Shown here one piece after another: positions 7,589-15,867 of a stretch of 40,438 nt of DNA (position 1 is the first letter of the stretch; each line of letters opens with the position of its first letter). Origin of the DNA: CAZPCT01 sp964585325. GTDB lineage: Bacteria; Patescibacteriota; Minisyncoccia; JACQLN01; CAZPCT01. Under the pieces are notes generated by a model. The model made no database searches, had not been told where the DNA came from, and saw nothing but the letters and a program-made list of their open reading frames with translations. The stretch lies in contig CAZPCT010000005.1 in assembly GCA_964585325.1 (NCBI GenBank), forward strand, positions 1 to 40,438, read 5' to 3'. The position numbers and the translations under genes are program-made.

Positions 7589-9856
7589 ATGAATATTTCC
7601 TCCCGCACAATTAGGACGATGTCTCTTGCTCTTTTGACTGTGGTGGTAGTAGGTATTTTTGCCGTCCCTCAGCTTGCGGTGGCTCAGTCTGGTAGCTTTG
7701 GTGGCTCGGATATAGACGGTGATGGGATAACTGACAGCCGTGATAACTGCCCTTTTCAGAGCAATGGGCTTCAACAAGACAGTGACGAAGACGGGATAGG
7801 GGACGTATGTGACGAAGACCAAGGAGGCGATCCGGATGGGTCCACATTACTTACAGTTGACCGTGCTGCCGATGCAGTAAAAAACCTCCCGGCTCAGGTG
7901 ACGAACCTTGTTGCAGGCGCTTTGGCAAACGGCCCCATCGCAGATGCGGTTTTCAATGGCCTTGCGGCAATGATCTCGCTTCTTACTGCGTTTTTTGGCG
8001 TGTGGATTTTTGTGGGAGCCGTGCTACTCAACTGGGCGTTCTCGCTAGGGAGTCTCACTGGTTCCACGTTTGTGTTAACCGGGTGGTCTATTGCACGGGA
8101 CCTGGTAAATATGCTCTTTATTCTTATTTTGCTCCTTATTGCGTTTGCCACTATTCTCCGCTACCAAACGTATGGTATTAGGAACGTTCTTCCCCGCCTT
8201 ATTATTGTGGCGCTTCTTATAAACTTCTCTCTTTTGGGTGCGGGTATCATTATAGACATCGGGACCACACTTGGGCAGTACTTCACTACCGGCGGGGACC
8301 CAGCCATTGATGTGGGAATCAACATGATGGGTGCATTAGGAATTCAGCGAACATTCATACCGGAATGGTTTAAAGGAGAAAATGTTCCCGAATTTTTCCA
8401 AGGAGGGAAGGGGGGGTCCTTTCACGGGTGGGAGCTTTTTGCCTACGCGCTTTCTAATCTCTTCTTCGTTCTCATAACCACGTTCATCTTTCTTGCTATA
8501 GCCATTATTATGGTGGTGCGGGTGGTCTACCTTTGGATCCTTTTGGTATTTATGCCGTTCGCGCTTGCCGCGTGGATAGTGCCGGATCTGCGAAATTACT
8601 GGAAAAAGTGGTGGAGTCAGTTTGTGCAGTGGGCGTTTATCCCTGCGGCGCTCGGCTTTTTCATATATTTTGCGCTCTTGGTTGCGACCGGCTTTAATGA
8701 GTTCTTTCTAGCCAACGAACTTCGGTCTACCCCCAGTGCTGAGTTGGATCGTATTACTAACTTCTTTGGCTACGCCCCTCAGGTCCTCCTGCAATTTATG
8801 GCCGTTATTATCATTCTGCTTATGGGTCTCACACAATCAAAGAAAGCGGTGTTCGGCAGTGTAAAGTTCCTAGAAACGGCATCAAATGCAGCCACAAAAG
8901 CAGCAAAAGGATATGCTGGGAAGAAGGGGCGGCAAGCATGGGAGACGGGTGCCGACCGAGCCGTACACGATAAAGAAGGAAACAAGCGGGATTGGGCCGT
9001 TAAGCTTTCTAATGTTGCGGGCGCGCGTCACTTACTGCGTCCTGTGGTGGGGGCCGCAGAATCACATAGGGCAAATATTAAAAAACGTTCAAAGGAGCTG
9101 GGAAAGATGAGTCTCAGTTCTCGCTCTCTTTTGTATAAAACACAGGACGCTGAAGGAAAGGCGGCCACAGTTCATAGTTTTGGAGGTAAAGTTCCTACAT
9201 ATACCGAGGCTGATGATGAGGCTGGAAAAATTCCGACTGGAAAGAAGATTGGAGACTTTAACACTGAAAAGGTTCCAGGCATGACGGAGAAGGACTTTGA
9301 AGAACAGTTGGGCGCGCTCAAGGAGATTAACCTGGCAGATGACCTGCTTGAAGCTGCTCCTCAGTTTGCCAAACTTGTGGGGAAGAAGACGGCAGATGAG
9401 ATTGGTAAGGTTTTGGGCAAGATGGACATCAAGAAAGCGGGGGGCATTATCTCTTCCGCCTTCTACAATCCCGATGTCCAAGATCAGCTTTTTCGGCAGT
9501 TCCAGTCCACTGGTTCTTTAGACAAAGCGCACATGGCCGCTATGATGTCTAAAAACCCCAAGGCCATGCTTCACTTCTTAGAAACCAAGGGCCTTGTTTA
9601 TAAAAATACAGCAGATAATTTTGTACCGGCGGAGGAAGAAGTCTTTAACAACGAGCACATAAAGGCCTCTATCACCGAGTATGTGCACAGTTATATGGGA
9701 AAGAAGGTTCCTGGTGCGGGCTCTGGAGCCACGCGCACAGACGGCACTACATATGTTGGTGTTGAGCCTGAAGAAGGCGATGGAGACCGAGAGCCGCCCG
9801 AAGCGCCGGAGAAGTATGGTGAGCCTGTAGACGCCGAAGAAAGTGGGGACGAATAA
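7589..9856 (+). CDS. VirB6/TrbL-like polytopic channel protein with thrombospondin type 3-like repeats
   Basis: Probable inner-membrane channel component of a type IV secretion-like system. The 755-residue product has a signal sequence ending near VAQ (residue 33), then two acidic Ca-binding-type repeats at about 41-78 (DIDGDGITDSRDNC and DSDEDGIGDVCDED) of thrombospondin type 3 form, then five or more hydrophobic segments between about residues 110 and 425 (for example VFVLITTFIFLAIAIIMVVR-like stretches), and a long charged cytoplasmic C-terminus of about 320 residues rich in Lys/Glu. The polytopic core and position upstream of PrgI and VirB4 genes match VirB6/TrbL-type proteins of CPR loci; primary sequence similarity is weak, so the assignment is by architecture and synteny. 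Extracellular Ca-binding repeats fused to such a channel are notable. Confidence 0.75.
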   Translation: MNISSRTIRTMSLALLTVVVVGIFAVPQLAVAQSGSFGGSDIDGDGITDSRDNCPFQSNGLQQDSDEDGIGDVCDEDQGGDPDGSTLLTVDRAADAVKNLPAQVTNLVAGALANGPIADAVFNGLAAMISLLTAFFGVWIFVGAVLLNWAFSLGSLTGSTFVLTGWSIARDLVNMLFILILLLIAFATILRYQTYGIRNVLPRLIIVALLINFSLLGAGIIIDIGTTLGQYFTTGGDPAIDVGINMMGALGIQRTFIPEWFKGENVPEFFQGGKGGSFHGWELFAYALSNLFFVLITTFIFLAIAIIMVVRVVYLWILLVFMPFALAAWIVPDLRNYWKKWWSQFVQWAFIPAALGFFIYFALLVATGFNEFFLANELRSTPSAELDRITNFFGYAPQVLLQFMAVIIILLMGLTQSKKAVFGSVKFLETASNAATKAAKGYAGKKGRQAWETGADRAVHDKEGNKRDWAVKLSNVAGARHLLRPVVGAAESHRANIKKRSKELGKMSLSSRSLLYKTQDAEGKAATVHSFGGKVPTYTEADDEAGKIPTGKKIGDFNTEKVPGMTEKDFEEQLGALKEINLADDLLEAAPQFAKLVGKKTADEIGKVLGKMDIKKAGGIISSAFYNPDVQDQLFRQFQSTGSLDKAHMAAMMSKNPKAMLHFLETKGLVYKNTADNFVPAEEEVFNNEHIKASITEYVHSYMGKKVPGAGSGATRTDGTTYVGVEPEEGDGDREPPEAPEKYGEPVDAEESGDE

Positions 9857-9876
9857 AACGTAAATCGTAACACATC

Positions 9877-10677
9877 GTGGTGAACACACAACTTCCATCC
9901 TGGGTCCAAGAAATGCCTGCCTCCGTAGAAAAGGAGGGGTGGGTGCGTTTTTATGCTCTTCCTGAGAGGTTGCGTGAGATGCTCTTTGATGTAGATATTG
10001 CCAACACAATGTGGCGGATAGGCCATCATACGTACGGGCTTCCGGCAAAAACAGTGAGTGCTGTGTCTGGAATAGCCGGGCTGGTAGTCCAGGGACAACT
10101 TCCGTTACAACAATTCGTTCCTCGTCTTATAGAAGAAGCGGGGCTTGACAGGAAAACTGCTCTGAGCGTGGCGCGGGACATTAATGAACAGATATTCCAG
10201 CCGGTGCGTGAGGAGCTGATGACCGTCCATGGGATTTCCCCGCAGGGAGAGGCGCGGGACCAGTCCGCTGAACCAGCAAACAGCCGGGCGGGGCAGATAG
10301 AAGCGAGGGAGCAGAACGCCCAACAAAAAGGTGGGGAGGAGGGGGCACAAAGAAAGCGGGATGAGTTGCTTGAGCGGTTGAAACAATCCCAAGAGGAACG
10401 GGGAGTAGATATATCCCCAGGGCCAGAGAATAAAAGCGAAGAGAGCAACTCTGGGGGGCAGAAAGGGGGTGGGGCGGCCGAGCCTAAAGCAACAACGGCG
10501 GCGTGGAACGGAAAGAAGATAGATCTCACCAAAATTCCTCCCCGCAGAGAGATGAATGGGAATGGGGACGGGAACCCCCTTGTTGCCGGGTCAAACGGCG
10601 AGATAAACGGTAGTGGCGAGAAAGAAAAGACTGTCCGTCTTAAAAAAGGTCCCGACGGTTATTGGTACGAGGTATAA
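9877..10677 (+). CDS. Conserved-looking cytosolic protein of the secretion-like operon
   Basis: Function unknown. The 266-residue product starts at a GTG codon (9877), 20 nt after the VirB6-like gene. Residues 1-115 form a compact helical domain (LPSWVQEMPASVEKEGW, then LFDVDIANTMWRIG and a region to MTVHG) with no signal peptide. Residues about 120-240 are low-complexity and highly charged (Glu/Gln/Lys/Gly), and the end is a short basic segment, RLKKGPDGYWYEV. The shape suggests a soluble adaptor with a tethering linker, possibly acting on the cytoplasmic face of the VirB6/VirB4 complex. That role is only inferred from its place between those genes. Confidence 0.7.
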   Translation: MVNTQLPSWVQEMPASVEKEGWVRFYALPERLREMLFDVDIANTMWRIGHHTYGLPAKTVSAVSGIAGLVVQGQLPLQQFVPRLIEEAGLDRKTALSVARDINEQIFQPVREELMTVHGISPQGEARDQSAEPANSRAGQIEAREQNAQQKGGEEGAQRKRDELLERLKQSQEERGVDISPGPENKSEESNSGGQKGGGAAEPKATTAAWNGKKIDLTKIPPRREMNGNGDGNPLVAGSNGEINGSGEKEKTVRLKKGPDGYWYEV

Positions 10678-10678
10678 T
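10673..10678 (+). promoter_or_regulatory. Possible internal -10 (TATAAT) before prgI
   Basis: A perfect TATAAT spans the stop codon of the upstream gene and ends 8 nt before the prgI ATG. No TGn or clear -35 accompanies it. It might give a leaderless internal transcript for the PrgI-VirB4 part of the operon. Confidence 0.4.
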
Positions 10679-10686
10679 TAAAGTCC

Positions 10687-10968
10687 ATGCAGAATCAGTA
10701 TCAGGTGCCACAATTTATTGACATAGAGGACAAAGTGGTAGGCCCGCTCACCATTAAGCAATTCTTTATTATTGCCGCAGGCGTAGGCATTGCGGGCCTG
10801 TTGTTTATGGTGCTCCGCCTGGCGTTTGCCATAGTGCTTGGAGTTCCTCTCATTGCGTTTACCACATCACTCGCGCTGGTCAAGATGCATGGTATGCCGC
10901 TGTGGCGGTACATTGCCGCCGCTTTGAGCTTCTCTATTAGACCGCAGGAATATTTCTGGAAAAAATGA
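10687..10968 (+). CDS. PrgI family protein (VirB3-like)
   Basis: Small inner-membrane component of type IV secretion-type machines. The 93-residue protein has the PrgI family pattern: an N-terminal soluble stretch YQVPQFIDIEDKVVGPLTIKQ, two closely spaced membrane segments at about residues 25-42 and 44-62, and a C-terminal amphipathic tail ending RPQEYFWKK. PrgI and VirB3 proteins normally sit next to and partner the VirB4 ATPase, and here the next gene is the VirB4 N-terminal part, overlapping by ATGA. Length is typical for the family. Confidence 0.88.
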   Translation: MQNQYQVPQFIDIEDKVVGPLTIKQFFIIAAGVGIAGLLFMVLRLAFAIVLGVPLIAFTTSLALVKMHGMPLWRYIAAALSFSIRPQEYFWKK

Positions 10969-11636
10969 TGCCACAGTCAACATCCACCCATCAATTCATA
11001 GATATTGAAGAGATCCGCGACGGGATCATAGTGACCAAGGAGAAAAACCTGCGGGCCGTGCTTATGGTCTCTTCCATTAACTTTGACCTTAAGTCTTCCG
11101 ACGAGCGGGAAGCACTCATCTACAACTTCCAGCGCCTGCTCAACTCTTTGCGGGATTACCCTATACAGATAGTGGTGCAGTCACGCCCTTTGGACTTGGC
11201 AGAATACTTTGTCTATCTACGGGAGTCCTTGGGCCAACAAGAGAACGAGCTGCTCAAAATACAGACCACCGAATACATACACTTTATTGAGGAGATGGTT
11301 GAGCTCTCAAATATTATGAATAAAATGTTCTATGTAGTAGTCCCATACAACTTAACGGTGGCGGAGAAGAAGGGGGTGTTGGGTAGATTTTTCAAAAAGA
11401 AAGGGGACGAGAAAGAGCAGCTTGAGATACACTTTGAAGAGGCGCGGAATGAGCTCATGCTACGCGTCACCCAAGTGGCCAGCCTGCTGGGCGAACTAGA
11501 CCTGCGGTCCATCCTTTTGGGCAATCGCGAGCTTATTGAGCTTTTTCATGGCTTGTACAACCCCGGCACAGCCTTGTCACAGGAAAATCTGGAACTTCTA
11601 ATTGCTACCGGAGACGAAGCAAAACAACCCGAATAA
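10965..11636 (+). CDS. VirB4/TraC N-terminal domain protein (separate gene)
   Basis: The 223-residue protein resembles the N-terminal domain of VirB4/TraC-type ATPases: it starts with THQFIDIEEIRDGIIVTKEKN, followed by a beta-alpha region (LRAVLMVSSINFDLKS, IQIVVQSRPLDL) and a long helical part with a charged loop KKKGDEKEQ. It has no Walker motifs. The ATPase portion is encoded by the next gene, 6 nt downstream. In many T4SS operons these parts form one polypeptide, so here VirB4 appears as two genes. This arrangement is familiar from CPR loci. Overlaps prgI by ATGA. Confidence 0.8.
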   Translation: MMPQSTSTHQFIDIEEIRDGIIVTKEKNLRAVLMVSSINFDLKSSDEREALIYNFQRLLNSLRDYPIQIVVQSRPLDLAEYFVYLRESLGQQENELLKIQTTEYIHFIEEMVELSNIMNKMFYVVVPYNLTVAEKKGVLGRFFKKKGDEKEQLEIHFEEARNELMLRVTQVASLLGELDLRSILLGNRELIELFHGLYNPGTALSQENLELLIATGDEAKQPE

Positions 11637-11642
11637 ACACAC

Positions 11643-13409
11643 ATGAAACTTCCTTTTATAGACAAATCAAGTGACGAGGCGCCGGTGGAGAACGCACCGC
11701 TGATAGATCTTTTAGCTCCCCCCGCTCTCAAGCTTGACCCTTCATACGTACAGTTGGGAAACAAGCATCTACGCACACTCTTTGTGGCCGTCTACCCTCG
11801 CTACCTATCCGTCTCGTGGTTGGGGCCTGTGGTGAACCTGGACCGGCCCTTAGACATCTCACTACACATCACACCTATAGATACCGGGAAGATGCTTAAG
11901 AAATTTGAGAAAAAGGTGGCGCAGGTGGGAGCACAAATAAGTGAGAAGGCAGAGAAGGGATATGTTCGCGACCCGCTTTTAGAGACAGCTTATCAAGACG
12001 TTGAGGAGTTGCGGAACAGCCTCCAGCAAGGAACAGAGCACTTCTTTGAGGTGGGGCTCTACATCACGATCTACGCGGACAGTGCTAAGCAACTGGAAGA
12101 GGCGGAAAACGAGGTGACCACGCTTTTGGAGTCAAAACTGGTCTACGGAAAAACAGCGGTGTTCCAGCAAGAGCAGGGGTTCCGCTCAAGTCTCCCGTTG
12201 GGAGAAGACTTTTTAGATATTCGGTCCGGGCTCAACTCAGGGCCACTGTCTACACTCTTCCCGTTCGTGTCTGCCGATCTTACCTCAAACCGCGGCGTGC
12301 TGTACGGCATCAACAGGCACAACAACTCTCTTATTCTTTTTGACCGCTTCTCTTTGGAGAACGCCAATGCGGTCATTTTCGCAAAGTCTGGTGCGGGAAA
12401 AAGTTACAGTGTGAAACTTGAAGTGCTCCGCTCGCTTATGTTGGGGACGGATGTCATCATTGTTGACCCAGAAAACGAGTATAAGTACCTGACAGACGTG
12501 GTGGGGGGCTCATACATCAACATCTCTCTTTCTTCTTCGCACCACATTAACCCCTTTGATCTTCCTGACATAAGCGAGGAGGAGAGTGCGGAAGAAGCGC
12601 TCCGCTCGCACATCATACAGCTCACCGGTCTCATTAAGGTGATGTTGGGGAACCTCTCACCAGAAGAACAGTCCATCATAGACCGTGCACTCATAGAGAC
12701 ATACGCGCTCAGAGATATCACGCTTGAGTCTGGCTGGGAGGGAAAAGAACCGCCCCTCATGTCAGACCTGGCAGCGGTCCTTAAAAATATGGAAGGGGGC
12801 GAATCTCTTTCCACCCGCATTGAGCGCTTTGTAACAGGTTCGTTTGCGGGGTTCCTGAATAACCCCACGAACGTGGCGCTAGGAAACCAGCTGGTGACCT
12901 TTTCTATTAGGGACCTTGAGCCAGAACTTCGCCCAGTGGGCATGTTCCTTATGTTGCATTATGTATGGAACAGGATCAGGCGGGAGCTTAAGAAACGAAT
13001 ACTGGTAGTGGACGAAGCGTGGTGGATGATGCGTCATCCGGACGCTGCGGAATTCCTTTTTTCAATGGCAAAACGGGGGCGCAAGTACTACCTTGGACTC
13101 ACCACCATCACCCAAGATGTGGAGGACTTTATGAACAGCGAGTACGGGAGGCCAATTGTGACAAACTCCTCCTTGCAGCTGTTGCTACGGCAGTCCCCAG
13201 CGGCGATAGATGTGGTGCAGAAGACGTTCAACCTGACGGAGGAAGAGCGGTTCCTGCTTTTGGAGTCTAATGTGGGGGAGGGTATCTTCTTTGCGGGGCT
13301 CAAACGCGCCGCTATTAAGATTGTTGCCTCATACACGGAAGACCAGGTTATCACTTCTGACCCCGCGGAACTGTTGGAAATAGAGAAGGCTAAAAAAGAG
13401 ATTGTATAA
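11643..13409 (+). CDS. virB4: VirB4/TraC-type secretion ATPase
   Basis: Cytoplasmic AAA+/HerA-FtsK-fold ATPase that powers pilus biogenesis or substrate transfer in type IV secretion. In 588 residues the family motifs are evident: Walker A AKSGAGKS at about 248-255, then IIVDPENEYKYLTDVVGG, a HINPFDLPD segment, Walker B RILVVDEAWWMM at about 453-463, and the motif-III-like region AKRGRKYYLGLTTITQDVEDF followed by TNSSLQLLLRQSP. The first 200 residues retain part of the VirB4 central domain. It sits directly after the split N-terminal gene and prgI. No VirD4 coupling ATPase is present in the window, so this is the only secretion motor of the operon. Confidence 0.93.
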   Translation: MKLPFIDKSSDEAPVENAPLIDLLAPPALKLDPSYVQLGNKHLRTLFVAVYPRYLSVSWLGPVVNLDRPLDISLHITPIDTGKMLKKFEKKVAQVGAQISEKAEKGYVRDPLLETAYQDVEELRNSLQQGTEHFFEVGLYITIYADSAKQLEEAENEVTTLLESKLVYGKTAVFQQEQGFRSSLPLGEDFLDIRSGLNSGPLSTLFPFVSADLTSNRGVLYGINRHNNSLILFDRFSLENANAVIFAKSGAGKSYSVKLEVLRSLMLGTDVIIVDPENEYKYLTDVVGGSYINISLSSSHHINPFDLPDISEEESAEEALRSHIIQLTGLIKVMLGNLSPEEQSIIDRALIETYALRDITLESGWEGKEPPLMSDLAAVLKNMEGGESLSTRIERFVTGSFAGFLNNPTNVALGNQLVTFSIRDLEPELRPVGMFLMLHYVWNRIRRELKKRILVVDEAWWMMRHPDAAEFLFSMAKRGRKYYLGLTTITQDVEDFMNSEYGRPIVTNSSLQLLLRQSPAAIDVVQKTFNLTEEERFLLLESNVGEGIFFAGLKRAAIKIVASYTEDQVITSDPAELLEIEKAKKEIV

Positions 13410-13411
13410 AT

Positions 13412-14389
13412 ATGTCTGTGGCAACTGCATCAACCAGAACGCTTCCAAACCGCCCACCCGTGGTGCGTGAAACACATATGCCCGGCGAGGTTCCGCCCGT
13501 GGTGTCTGAGACGGGAAGAGACGCGGGGAAGAAAGAGGGTCATATAACGATGGTGGAGTTTGTGATAACACTATCACTTGCGCTCACCTTTGATTTAATA
13601 AGTTTTTTTGGCGGCCTTCTTGCAATTGCGTTTCTTGGCATTGATACTCACGCGCTCTCTTCAGTGGTTGAATTTTTCACGGGCGTGAATGTGGGCGCAG
13701 CTTTGGGGGCTTCTACTATTATTTTTCTTGGGAGTCTGAATATACTGGTCGCGCTAGGCTTCTTTACGTGGTACGCCATGAAAGGTTTGGGAGAAGAGGC
13801 CGCTATGTGGACAGGTGCATCTGCTCTTATTGAGTTCGTACCCGCTGTTCAAGCCCTGTTGTTCCAGAACGCTATTATGGTTTTCTTTATGCACAGACGA
13901 CATAGGGCGACTTTAGTGGAGGAGGTAATCAGTGCCGCAAGTGCCGCAGCAATTCTTGCCTCGGGCGGGGAGGCTGCTCCTGTTGTAGCGGGGGTAAGAG
14001 TCGTGGGGACAAAAGCCGCAAGCGCTGTTACCGTCAAAGGGGCAAGTGTGGTAGCGGGCAAGAAAGCCGCCGCAAGCGCTGCTGAAAAAACCGCGGTGCG
14101 TGGTGCCGCCACAGGCATTGCAGAAAAAGAAGCGGCGAGTAGTGCGGCAACACTGGGAACACCCGAAATGGTCGCGGGCCCCAGTCGCGCCCGCGCGTAC
14201 ACACAGAGCGCCAAGGACTACGCGACAGAAAATCTAAGTTCGGAGGCTCTGAAGAAGCGAGCTAAAGAAGAGATTAGGGAGCGGGTAAAACAAAAAAGTG
14301 TGGATGCGGTGGTGGACATCGGCTCTCATCTGCGTCGAGCTCCGCAAAATGAAGTGTATAATGAAGAGGAATCAGACGAGGCCGCATAA
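13412..14389 (+). CDS. Multi-pass membrane protein with Ala-rich tail
   Basis: Family not recognised. The 325-residue protein has a polar Pro-rich N-terminus (about 45 residues), then three or four hydrophobic segments between about residues 47 and 155 (VEFVITLSLALTFDLISFFG, the STIIFLGSLNILVALGFF part and the FVPAVQALLFQNAIMVFF part), followed by a long Ala/Val/Lys-rich helical tail (about 165-270) and a charged end. It begins 2 nt after the virB4 stop. The layout suggests an inner-membrane scaffold or accessory protein of the secretion-like complex with a cytoplasmic helical tail. Confidence 0.75.
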   Translation: MSVATASTRTLPNRPPVVRETHMPGEVPPVVSETGRDAGKKEGHITMVEFVITLSLALTFDLISFFGGLLAIAFLGIDTHALSSVVEFFTGVNVGAALGASTIIFLGSLNILVALGFFTWYAMKGLGEEAAMWTGASALIEFVPAVQALLFQNAIMVFFMHRRHRATLVEEVISAASAAAILASGGEAAPVVAGVRVVGTKAASAVTVKGASVVAGKKAAASAAEKTAVRGAATGIAEKEAASSAATLGTPEMVAGPSRARAYTQSAKDYATENLSSEALKKRAKEEIRERVKQKSVDAVVDIGSHLRRAPQNEVYNEEESDEAA

Positions 14390-14392
14390 AAC

Positions 14393-15142
14393 ATGAAACA
14401 CTTTGTATACATTTTAGTAGCCACCCTTGTTGCCTGGCCCATTGTCTCGCACGCTCAACTTGATGTCTTTACGCCTCTCTTCCAACAAAACACGTCCACT
14501 ACACGAAACGACTTTCCTCTTGACCTGGTGTGGAAAGCGCACACCAACACACCCGCGTTCTATGAAGGAAAGCCGCTTCCTACTAACGGCAGCCTGGTAA
14601 GCGTGGTGGCGCTGACCCCCACACAGAACACTGGCACGCTCACGTTCTTCTGGGAGACAGACGGTGTTTCGCTTGGCAGCCAGGGGACGGAGCTTGAAGG
14701 AAGAGGTGAAGATGTGTTTACGTTCATCACAAACCCTGTCATTCTCCGTCCACGACACACAGTGAGTGTCACGGCACAAAACCTTGCAACCGGCCACGTT
14801 TCCTCCGCAACGGTGGTGATTCCCGTACAAGACACGGAGGTAAAGGCCTATCTTATGAGTAGAGATACAGGTATTTTTTCTCAACATATTGACCGGTTGA
14901 ACGTGGCGCCCGGAAGCACACTTACGCTCCTTGCCGCACCATTTTATTTTGCAGAGCCCACGAGCGAGTTGGTGTTTTCCTGGACGTTCGGTAGAAAGCC
15001 CGTCTTTAACACTGGGAGCCCCGCGCTTCTAGATGTCTTTATCAACCCTGCAAGTGGCCGTGGCAGCCAAGACGCTCGGGTGGACGTGCGCGGTTCCCGT
15101 TCCCAGGCAAGTACTCATACCACCATCACCGTCTCACCATGA
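14393..15142 (+). CDS. Exported beta-sandwich protein (Ig/PKD-like) of the operon
   Basis: The 249-residue product has a classical cleavable signal (residues 1-21, ending VSHAQ) and a mature part dominated by beta-strand patterns in two repeats of about 100 residues. Phrases such as PLPTNGSLVSVVALTP, LTFFWETDGVSLG and RHTVSVTAQNLATG are typical of Ig-like or PKD-like folds; the second half has LVFSWTFGRKPVFN and RVDVRGSRS. No cysteines or membrane segments follow the signal. It lies 3 nt after the membrane-protein gene and overlaps the pilin-like gene by ATGA, so it probably forms an extracytoplasmic part or adhesin. The fold is inferred from pattern only. Confidence 0.78.
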   Translation: MKHFVYILVATLVAWPIVSHAQLDVFTPLFQQNTSTTRNDFPLDLVWKAHTNTPAFYEGKPLPTNGSLVSVVALTPTQNTGTLTFFWETDGVSLGSQGTELEGRGEDVFTFITNPVILRPRHTVSVTAQNLATGHVSSATVVIPVQDTEVKAYLMSRDTGIFSQHIDRLNVAPGSTLTLLAAPFYFAEPTSELVFSWTFGRKPVFNTGSPALLDVFINPASGRGSQDARVDVRGSRSQASTHTTITVSP

Positions 15143-15867
15143 AAGCAGTATACCCGGTCATTATTATCATCCTATCATTGCCGGCCTGGCACGTCCGGGC
15201 GCAGGCCGATCCCACTGAAAGCACGCGTGTCCTTGAGGTAAACTATCCCGGAGGAAAACTTAACGAGCTGGGAGAGGCTGGAAAGCTGGGGCCGCTTCAA
15301 TGGGTTGAGACTATCTACGACTTTGCGTTTGTCATAGTAGGGGCGGTGGCGTTCATTTCTTTGGTCTATGCGGGCATCAGGTGGATGACCTCACGGCAGG
15401 ACGAGGGTATTAGGGACGCCAGAGACCGCATGCAGGGAGTTGTTTACGGCCTTCTTTTGCTGGGTGTCTCTGTTCTCCTTCTTAATCTTATTAATCCGGA
15501 TCTCACAAAACTACGAGAACCGCTTGTTAAGCCGCCCAAATCCACACTCCCAGAAAGTCCTGGTGGGGGAAGTACAAACGACCCTCGGCCCGGGCCCGAA
15601 GCAGGTTATGGGACCGCTTGCACCTTGGCAGGGGGCGGCACGGGGCCGGAGTGTTTACAGTACCAAAACCTAGAATGTAAACACACGGGTTATATTGGAG
15701 GAGGACAAAGTGGTCTCAGGTCTGGGACATGCGCTCTTCCTGACCAACTGGAGTTGGGGGAAAGTTGTTTGTTAAATGTGATTGACGTCTGCGCACCTCC
15801 ATTGCGATGTGTACGCGCTGAAAATTCAAACGCGCCCGCGAGTGTCGGCACATGCACTGCACAATGA
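15139..15867 (+). CDS. VirB2/TrbC-like pilin with cysteine-rich C-terminal domain
   Basis: Predicted pilin subunit. In 242 residues there is a signal peptide ending VRAQ (about residue 22), a polar segment, then two hydrophobic helices at about 58-80 and 99-118 separated by a charged loop (RWMTSRQDEGIRDARDRM), the arrangement of TrbC/VirB2 pilins. Unlike classical VirB2 pilins, about 110 extra residues follow: a Pro/Gly linker and a domain with eight cysteines (161, 172, 180, 198, 210, 218, 224, 239), likely four disulfides. The extra domain would be exposed on the cell surface or along a pilus. It overlaps both neighbouring genes by ATGA, confirming tight coupling in the operon. Confidence 0.82.
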   Translation: MKAVYPVIIIILSLPAWHVRAQADPTESTRVLEVNYPGGKLNELGEAGKLGPLQWVETIYDFAFVIVGAVAFISLVYAGIRWMTSRQDEGIRDARDRMQGVVYGLLLLGVSVLLLNLINPDLTKLREPLVKPPKSTLPESPGGGSTNDPRPGPEAGYGTACTLAGGGTGPECLQYQNLECKHTGYIGGGQSGLRSGTCALPDQLELGESCLLNVIDVCAPPLRCVRAENSNAPASVGTCTAQ

